Assembly: GCA_030737835.1 (NCBI GenBank)
Contig: CM060850.1
Coordinates: forward strand, 1,267,788-1,331,787
From: Acorus gramineus
Lineage: Eukaryota > Streptophyta > Magnoliopsida > Acorales > Acoraceae
Length of the DNA: 64,000 nt
Direction: 5' to 3'
Shown here: piece after piece, positions 59,401 through 64,000 of the stretch
Layout of the letters: each line of letters opens with the position of its first letter
How positions within the stretch are numbered: the first letter of the stretch is position 1
The notes under the pieces: generated by a model
Database searches by the model: none
Told to the model about the DNA's origin: nothing
The model's input: only the letters and a program-made list of their open reading frames with translations
Position numbers and translations under genes: made by a program

Positions 59401-62400
59401 CTTCTTACCAAGACTTCCATCAATGTCATCGTATATTCTCTCCAACCTGCGATCTATTCATGTGATCACTGAAATTGAAGAAATGACCAATTTGTAGGTG
59501 AGAGGCAGGAAACTTACCACTGCTTCCCCTCACCATCAAGAATTGATGTTAAAACAAATTTAATGCTATAATAGCACTCCTGGACAGCATATTTCATGTA
59601 ATCATCCCTTGAGATTCTTTCCCAGAGCTCGTCTTGTGAGTCCTTGTTACCCTTGCCCTCTACAGCAATATCTCTAGCCAGAAAAATCTGATTCACTCAC
59701 TCATAATCAGCACTGCATTTCAAAATAGGAACGGAATTTCCATTTCTTTTTTGCCTGTATAAAAGAATAAAGAATGCAAACCTTGCTAGCAATAAGGAAA
59801 AGTGGCCACTGAACCAGATGAAAATTTCCAGAATTTTTAGGCATGAGGAGAAGCTCCATTTCACTGCAAGCATCAAAAAACATAGGAATAACATTCTAGA
59901 TTGACTAATATCAAGATTGACAAATAAACAAAAGGAGTGTGCAAATAATAATGCAGTCCTTACAGGTTAGTAAGAAAATCCTCTTCTCGTAAGTTTTTTA
60001 TAATTTCATTCCAAAAGGGCGCAAAACTAGCAGCATCAGCCTTGTTCTTATCCGCAACCTTCCATAGTGCAGCTCAATGCTTAGTCAATTCGACTTACAC
60101 CTCATTTTTACATAAATTTCAATAATATAAAAAGCAATTCCAATGAAATATAATAATAAAAAAAAAGTAACAGAGGTGTTTTCAATGTTCCACATTTGGG
60201 ATTAGGCATCCAGCAGATATTTACTGTATCCTCCCAGCAACATATAACTGTTTCTCCCTTATAATAGGCAGTTATGAAACACCAGAAAACATTTAAACAA
60301 AAGAAGATACTGGATAACATGCCTGTAATCATCTTTATCCTTGGAAATTATTCAACAAAAGGAAAACATTGTAACTACTAATCAATTTGAAATGATTTTC
60401 ATTTTTCAATATAAGCAGTTACATAGAATAACATGCCTGTAATCATCATTATCCTTGGAAATTATTCACACGTCAATATGTAACTACTAGTAAGCAGTTA
60501 CATATTGACATGTGTAAACAAATTTGAAATGAATTTCATTTTTCCATATATTTCAAATAAATGATGATCTTAATTTAGAACAAATAACCGGAGACAATCG
60601 TGCCAGTACATTTTCCCTCTTCAGGAAGGAAAGTTTCGGGCACTGATGGGACTTTACAAGCCATAACATTTCCCGTATTTAAGGTAGGTCATTTAGGTTA
60701 GTAATTGGTCACTATAGATAGCAAATACAAGGTCGGCATGACAACACTTATGATGAGGAGGAGATAGAAAGAGGAAGAATAAGATGTATAAAATCTACAA
60801 AGCAGGAAAGAATATGAATTACATGATGAAAAAGAACTACCTATAGCACAAGGAAACTAATTATGAGTAAAATTACTGAAGGGAACAATCAAAAGCCTAG
60901 GCTAATCGGGAAATTAATGGCAGTCGTATGACATTAAACTAGGTTTGCATTAGTTAAAATATCATCACTGATACATCACAACGGAGTAAACCAACTTATC
61001 AGAATGTCATCTGCCAGTTCAGAGGCCCCTGTTCCATGCATCAAGCATGTTATGCTTTAAAGATTACACATTATATTAGATGTTAACAACATAACATATG
61101 CATTTGGTGATCCTGCACCAAGAGAAACTCGTGTTTTCAGACTGAGTTAGAGGGTTCGGACCCGGCCCACTATTCTGCATCTCAGCCATCTGTTTTTCTT
61201 TCTTCTCACTCTCTCTCCTTTCTTTTCTGATTTAGCTCTAGACTTCTAGGTAAGTAGGAACCTCAACTACTACCAAGGGCCTTGTTTTCCTTCTCTCTCA
61301 TTCTCTCCGCATGGAACAGAACCCTGATTTTATAATTACAATTTGATGGAATATTTTCTACTATTCTTCAAAAAAAAATTGCAAGTTATGATTGGTGACT
61401 GAAGAGCTCTATTTTCTCCATTTTCCAGATAACTAACATTTCAATTGTTAATTTCTCCAAATCTTTACTGAACTTAAAAAACATCAGATATTGCCAAACA
61501 GTTTGCCATCATCCATCATGTAAACCACATATGGCACTGCATATGCACACAGGACCCCTGCCACATAAATCACATAAACTACTTTATATACGTTGGGGTA
61601 AAATTAACGATTATGAAATGCCATGGGAATGGGTAAAAGGAAACCTTCTAATACAGTATTGCTACTAGACTGTTCCATATAATCAAGTGAGCAGACTCTT
61701 TTCTTGTACCTAATTCGGAGAACTAACAAATCTGAAGAAACAAGCTTCAGCAATCCCATAATTTCCAGCCTTGCATAATTTTGCAAAGACTTTGGCAAAA
61801 CAGATGTCCTATTTAGGTATCACATAATAGCCATCACAGGATTTAAGTTACAGATGATTATTATGCTTAGAGAAAGTAAGAAAAGAGAACTAAAACAAAA
61901 CAAAATGTTCCAATAAGAAATCAACAACCATGAAATGTTAAAAAAAAATACAGACACAACCAACCTTAAAACATATGTTCGTAATCTAAAGTGAAAGTTA
62001 AATTCTAATGTTTCAAAAATTTCCAAAGGGTGCATAGAAGAACTTCTCACCTGACCTGCAGATTGGAGAAAGGCCCTGAAAAAATTATATCAAATCAGAA
62101 CTAAATTTAATAGATGGGAGTACCATGGATAACCAATGAACAACAATTTACACCACCTTCTGGAGAGCGGAACATGAAGATTGTCGATAAAGGCACCAGG
62201 AAACTTCTCGAAGAATTTGTGCACAGCTTCCACAGATCTAATCTGGAAGGGGGGATCAGAAGTATGTGAACATGCAAGCCAGCAAATATAAATAGATGGA
62301 CCACATAAACCAAATACAAACAAATTATCTCTGAACTCAATCACTTAAAATTGCATTTATAAAAATATTTTACAACCAAGCCTCAAGCTGCACTTTTATC

Positions 62401-63473
62401 CCGGGCATTTCAAGGCTACATTGCAAGTACTATAACGAACAAGACAGAGTCAGACCAGAACGTTTGTCCTTTTAGATTATGTAAACCCAGCTAGCGATAA
62501 AAATAATACACAGAAAAAATTATTTTCGCATTAGCATGCTCTATACAACACACATAATTGAAGAGCACATAACCGTTTTCTCCAAAAAAGAATGAGAGAG
62601 AGAGAGAGGTTCCAACAAACAATAGGAGGATAAAATTTTAAGCTCAACAAAGGAATTTTCCAGGCAATATCTTGGCCATTTATGACACAGATTTGGGGGC
62701 TACTGGGAAAAGCCACAAGGTAGGAGGTTGACTTCGTGTTACTGGTGCAGATGCGAGAGGCAGGGAAAAAAAACAGAGTGACAAAACATCAAAGCAAAAT
62801 CACTCAATCTTACATTCCAGATGTTGTCCAGGCAACATGGTTATAGAGAAACCAAGTTATCTCCAAGGGAAGCACGCTGTCTCTGAAACATTGGGAAGTC
62901 AGTTGAAAGACTCGTCAAGGATTGGGGCTCAGTCGGGTTTTGTTGGTAGGGGGCAAATTTGTTAACAGAATATGGGTGTCGTGTTGTAAGGAGCACAGGG
63001 GATAGGGTTTCAGTAGATATCTCTTCTACTGTGTACCCTGTGTCCCTGTTGCATTTTCTTTTTCTTTGTTCTTTTTCATTGGCACTCTTAACCAATTTTT
63101 TTAATAAAATGGTGGTAGTGAGCCAAGCAGTTTCTCAAAAAAAGAAAAAAAAAATCCCGGCTGTGTTTAACAGGGATAACACCTGAACCACTAACATGGG
63201 AAGCATAACTACCACCTCGCCAGCGAGCATGAAGTCCTGGTCAGCAGGATGGAAGATGGGCGTTTCAGCTAATGTCTGTTGATAATGGATGATGGCCTTA
63301 GTGTACAAGATGGGCGCACTCTTGCAAATCATCCCAATAGCTGGGGTGGGACGTAAATAGGCTTTGATGTCAAGTTGTGGTCCGGTCTAAGCATCTAATA
63401 TAAGCCTTTGTGGACAAATAAAAGCTACCTTTTAAACTCACACACATTCTGAACAAATCACATGGTACCATAC

Positions 63474-63510
<37 letters not shown>

Positions 63511-63675
63511 CAATATGGTATATGAAATGAACCCCATGCTTAACAATTGACATAACCAAAGATAGAAAACGCATTGAAAATGACTTACCTCCCCTAAACG
63601 ATCTCTAGCACCCATCAAAAACCCAATAATGGCAGATATCACGGTGTAAAACACATGAATATCTAGGAGATATAT
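35840..63675 (-). CDS. CALS9: Callose synthase (1,3-beta-glucan synthase, GSL10/CalS9-like), C-terminal 1182 residues
   Basis: Plasma-membrane enzyme making callose from UDP-glucose. In-window exons: 63589-63675, 62157-62242, 62051-62075, 59964-60058, 59782-59863, 59518-59687, 59326-59446, 56947-57044, 56756-56846, 56487-56647, 56275-56384, 52610-52744, 51928-51996, 51639-51816, 51383-51497, 48765-48884, 47383-47498, 47199-47282, 47008-47120, 46489-46541, 46218-46394, 45180-45227, 41025-41183, 39257-39370, 39094-39182, 38843-39001, 38658-38760, 37890-38009, 36748-36798, 36461-36643, 35840-36076. They total 3549 bp with every phase agreeing. The glucan synthase domain starts near LEARRRLAFFSNSLFMD and includes SVFTPYYSE, FWASYRGQTLARTVRG, KPENQNHAIIFTRG and RVINISEDIFAG. 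Membrane segments follow, ending SRGLEISLILAGNNPNTNL. One intron is GC-AG. The dense introns and GNNPNTNL-type end favour GSL10; GSL8 is the alternative. The first ~700 residues lie beyond 64000. Confidence 0.95.
39183..39256 (-). other. GC-AG intron of the callose synthase gene
   Basis: The exon at 39257-39370 ends GGTGCAAAG and is followed by gcaagtaatc on the coding strand. The donor is therefore GC, in the context AAG|GCAAGT that such donors favour. The acceptor is gttatag at 39183. The protein runs HGGAK then YQATGRGF, as in the family, so no GT donor fits better. Confidence 0.85.
41411..41467. repeat. (GA)n followed by a 15-G run
   Basis: About 28 bases of GA repeat (to about 41450) run directly into 15 consecutive G at about 41453-41467. 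It lies in the 4-kb callose synthase intron, immediately left of the CHX fragment. The length is probably variable and sequencing error-prone. Confidence 0.8.
41600..41945 (-). pseudogene. Cation/H+ antiporter (CHX) gene fragment in a callose synthase intron
   Basis: In one frame: SMPFPEGLLLGMLMNTKGFF, then ELIVLNIG, VQVLDKQMFAIMAFTSVVLT and AVVVPVVV. This matches the last membrane helices of plant CHX antiporters, where LLMNTKG and FAIMV..LLTT-like words are conserved. Upstream, in another frame, LRTGLSAITNAHTVCFLVLV and VISVAGAAKI give the preceding helix, so a frameshift separates the two parts (near 41830). Only about 115 codons are present, without the rest of the transporter. It is non-functional. 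The GC content is much higher than the intron. How it arrived (retroposition or transposon capture) is not visible. Confidence 0.75.
42000..43620 (-). mobile_element. Decayed LINE (reverse transcriptase 3' half and zinc-finger region)
   Basis: Read on the minus strand, 43440-43600 gives NNDWRNPYLVWWEVVCLEKD followed by RGGLGVLNLVDMATWVWKW, the hallmark of the C-terminal part of plant L1-type reverse transcriptases. Around 42540-42600 the reading LETIDHLFY corresponds to the zf-RVT motif (C..E.ETTDHLF). Many stops and frameshifts occur. The segment 42783-43113 inside it is a separate repeat unit also present at 43949-44268. Confidence 0.7.
42783..43113. repeat. Direct repeat copy 1 (about 330 bp)
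   Basis: It starts tgtggcatggaagaatcaac, passes through ccaactccaatcaaacctaa-like and aacaaaaagccaatgagccc words, and ends gacacctcattggtg. It is nearly identical to 43949-44268, with small indels (the second copy lacks a stretch near 43005). It interrupts the LINE-like reading between its reverse-transcriptase and zinc-finger parts. Confidence 0.8.
43949..44268. repeat. Direct repeat copy 2
   Basis: Same order of words as 42783-43113: tgtggcatggaagaatcaac at the left, gacacctcattggtg at the right. It lies between the minus-strand LINE remnant and the plus-strand LINE fragment that begins just to its right. The start-to-start distance is about 1166 bp. Confidence 0.8.
44270..44990 (+). mobile_element. 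LINE fragment, reverse transcriptase N-terminal part
   Basis: At 44800-44990 on the plus strand the readings DGPDGF, then in a neighbouring frame NPTFISLIPKKVEQQ and a PLISL word appear. They match the start of plant LINE reverse transcriptase (normally NxTFISLIPKK...FRPISL). Frames are broken by stops and indels. Orientation is opposite to the LINE remnant at 42.0-43.6 kb, so this is a second insertion or an inverted piece. Confidence 0.65.
49375..50040 (-). mobile_element. LINE 3'-end remnant in a callose synthase intron
   Basis: Minus-strand readings include CIMCNEEIDTTYTCF (zf-RVT type) near 49870. Nearer the end is VWAIWFSWNEVVFKQGTPY (about 49605-49665), the usual end of plant LINE polyproteins (W..W..RN...F). 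A poly-T run on the plus strand at 49367-49381 would be the poly(A) tail. The remaining frames are broken. Confidence 0.65.
52920..54053. mobile_element. hAT-like element with cgatatatcg-rich ends
   Basis: Ends CAGTGTTTTAAAT and ATTTAAAACACTG are perfect inverted repeats of 13 bp. CTAATC flanks both sides (52914-52919 and 54054-54059). The left sub-terminal zone (52935-53100) is packed with GATATATCG words; the right has tcgatatatcgattatcgat. The centre is AT-rich and non-coding. It lies in the intron between the exons at 52610-52744 and 56275-56384. The visible duplication is 6 bp, short for hAT (8 bp), so the superfamily is probable only. Confidence 0.75.
54110..54310 (-). pseudogene. Ty3/gypsy gag relic
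   Basis: One minus-strand frame reads HEYQVRFVK, then (after stops) GWPDKALVSSFISELKEEI and PTTVLEAVVCVSKEVKLQKQ. This order (YQ..F..L..R..GW...ALV..FI.GLK.EI....KP.T..EA...A) is that of gypsy gag proteins. Four in-frame stops show it is dead. It abuts the right end of the hAT-like element. Confidence 0.65.
54545..54900 (+). mobile_element. Copia LTR-like relic (R/U5 part)
   Basis: The run ctcctcaatagacgtaggca, followed by gccaaactagtgaactaca and taaatctgtgtgtgtgt, has the layout seen in the R/U5 part of many plant Copia LTRs (GACGTAGGC ... GCCGAACCACGTAAATCT). Upstream are gggccggccagaattt and tataccctatttatttagtc. No internal domain or second LTR was seen, so it may be a solo or truncated LTR. 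Borders are approximate. Confidence 0.5.
55600..55720. repeat. CA microsatellite with duplicated cacatttatttatttta unit
   Basis: The block (CA)n-CATTTATTTATTTTA occurs twice in tandem at 55665-55687 and 55688-55720. The preceding 55250-55640 is strongly purine-rich on the plus strand and holds no gene. Confidence 0.7.
55877..56082. mobile_element. Tourist-like (PIF/Harbinger) MITE with TTA target duplication
   Basis: 206 bp. Ends are GGCCCCGTTTGGGACC and, inverted, GGCTCCATTTGGATCC. TTA flanks both ends (55874-55876 and 56083-56085), as Harbinger elements require. GC-rich inside, with ccgcggtggtgttacgccgcgg as an inner hairpin. Located in a callose synthase intron about 190 bp from the next exon. 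Confidence 0.85.
58200..58620 (-). mobile_element. Non-LTR retrotransposon C-terminal relic in a callose synthase intron
   Basis: Minus-strand reading VGEMWMLRWMIGKTL followed by IEDKVRENLLRWFAYVK resembles the C-terminal tail of plant non-LTR (RTE-type) reverse transcriptases (EMRMLRWM.G.T ... DKMRENRLRWFGHV). The frame is open for 125 codons but the rest of the element is not recognisable. Inserted between the exons at 56947-57044 and 59326-59446. Confidence 0.65.
60315..60550. repeat. Local duplication with a hairpin in the second copy
   Basis: The words ataacatgcctgtaatcatc, ttatccttggaaattattca and caatttgaaatga(t/a)tttcat occur at 60316-60408 and again at 60427-60545. The second copy contains an inverted pair, acgtcaatatgtaacta against agttacatattgaca (60472-60515), which the first copy lacks. 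It sits in the callose synthase intron 60059-62050. Confidence 0.65.
62800..63155 (+). mobile_element. Probable 5'-truncated LINE insertion with poly(A)
   Basis: The plus-strand part ends tttaataaaatggtggtagt and then an A-rich run at 63137-63153. It is preceded by T-rich sequence encoding FLFLCSFSLALLTNFFNKM, the kind of tail seen in plant LINE 3' ends. No reverse-transcriptase domain remains. A target duplication was not found. Confidence 0.4.
63135..63332 (-). other. Unidentified 65-codon open stretch in a callose synthase intron
   Basis: It reads MICKSAPILYTKAIIHYQQT, then a PADQDFMLAGEVVVMLPM block, and ends in poly-Phe from the A-rich tail of the neighbouring insertion. Composition looks protein-like and GC is higher than the flanks. 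The neighbouring callose synthase exons join in phase without it, so it is not one of them. Possibly a fragment of another gene brought in with the insertion; I do not recognise it. Confidence 0.3.
63474..63507. repeat. (TAA)n microsatellite
   Basis: About eleven TAA/AAT units in a row, interrupted by nothing. It lies about 80 bp 3' of the callose synthase exon at 63589-63675, inside the intron. Confidence 0.9.
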
Positions 63676-64000
63676 CTGCAAAACAGTTTCAAGGAAATAA
63701 TAAGTTAATAAGAAACTGATATATACAGTAAATGTTTTCCATCATTCCAATAACTTCAAAATCTCATTTAAATTATTACAGAAATTTTGACAACAATAAT
63801 TCTCTTATTTTGTTGATCGGCAGGTCTTGAGGTAGCTTACATAATCCACCTAAAAAAAATCTGTGCAGCAGAAGATATTTATATACAACTCAAATTTACA
63901 TAACAATTTTTTTTGTATGGGAAACTTATGGTGTAACGGATGGTTTCTTTATTTATTTCACATCTTCACATTGGAGATCCGTTGTCTCCTTTGTACCGGG

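Noticed and set aside
61604-61798. Possible extra callose synthase exon (LQNYARLEIMGLLKLVSSDL)
   Set aside because: The micro-exon 62051-62075 joins directly and in phase to 59964-60058, and the sequence does not match the protein family at this place.

Overview
This is plant nuclear DNA, almost certainly from an angiosperm. It is AT-rich, the genes have many introns, the actin gene has the plant intron layout with a leader intron, and mobile elements are dense. The coding exons of two genes start in GC-rich sequence, which would fit a monocot, but I cannot name the species. No prokaryotic, CRISPR or rRNA/tRNA feature was seen. I found no unknown multi-gene system; the unusual content is the mobile-element layer.

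Five genes or gene parts can be supported. (1) At 517-826 (+) are two 3' exons of a gene that looks like a plastid-lipid-associated/fibrillin protein (tentative). (2) At 1855-7894 (-) is a complete 13-exon Golgi class I alpha-mannosidase (GH47, MNS1/2 type). (3) At 13121-14122 (-) is an intronless plant-specific basic/acidic/coiled-coil protein. (4) At 23.75-27.4 kb (+) is a complete actin gene with a 1.36-kb leader intron. (5) At 35840-63675 (-) are the 31 last exons of a giant callose synthase gene (GSL10/CalS9-like). Its first ~700 codons lie to the right of the window.

Between the genes the DNA is mostly transposon remains, and several can be delimited by target-site duplications (TSD) and inverted ends. 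These are a Pack-MULE-like element at 8.1-9.95 kb with a foldback element nested in its right arm, a 1.2-kb hAT-like element at 14917-16131, a cluster of MITEs at 17.6-22.1 kb, and a 1.35-kb Mutator-like foldback at 22241-23585. A hAT-like element at 30208-33638 carries an aspartyl-protease fragment and has itself been split by a 2.35-kb MULE-like element. A 455-bp MITE at 34305-34759 is built around 35-bp tandem repeats.

The callose synthase introns have been inflated by insertions: a cation/H+ antiporter (CHX) fragment, several LINE remnants, a 1.13-kb hAT-like element, a Ty3/gypsy gag relic, a Copia LTR relic and a Tourist MITE. Despite this, every exon junction keeps phase and no coding exon is broken.

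The genes are not an operon or cluster. They are independent housekeeping or cell-wall/secretory genes: N-glycan trimming in the Golgi, cytoskeleton, and callose deposition at the plasma membrane.
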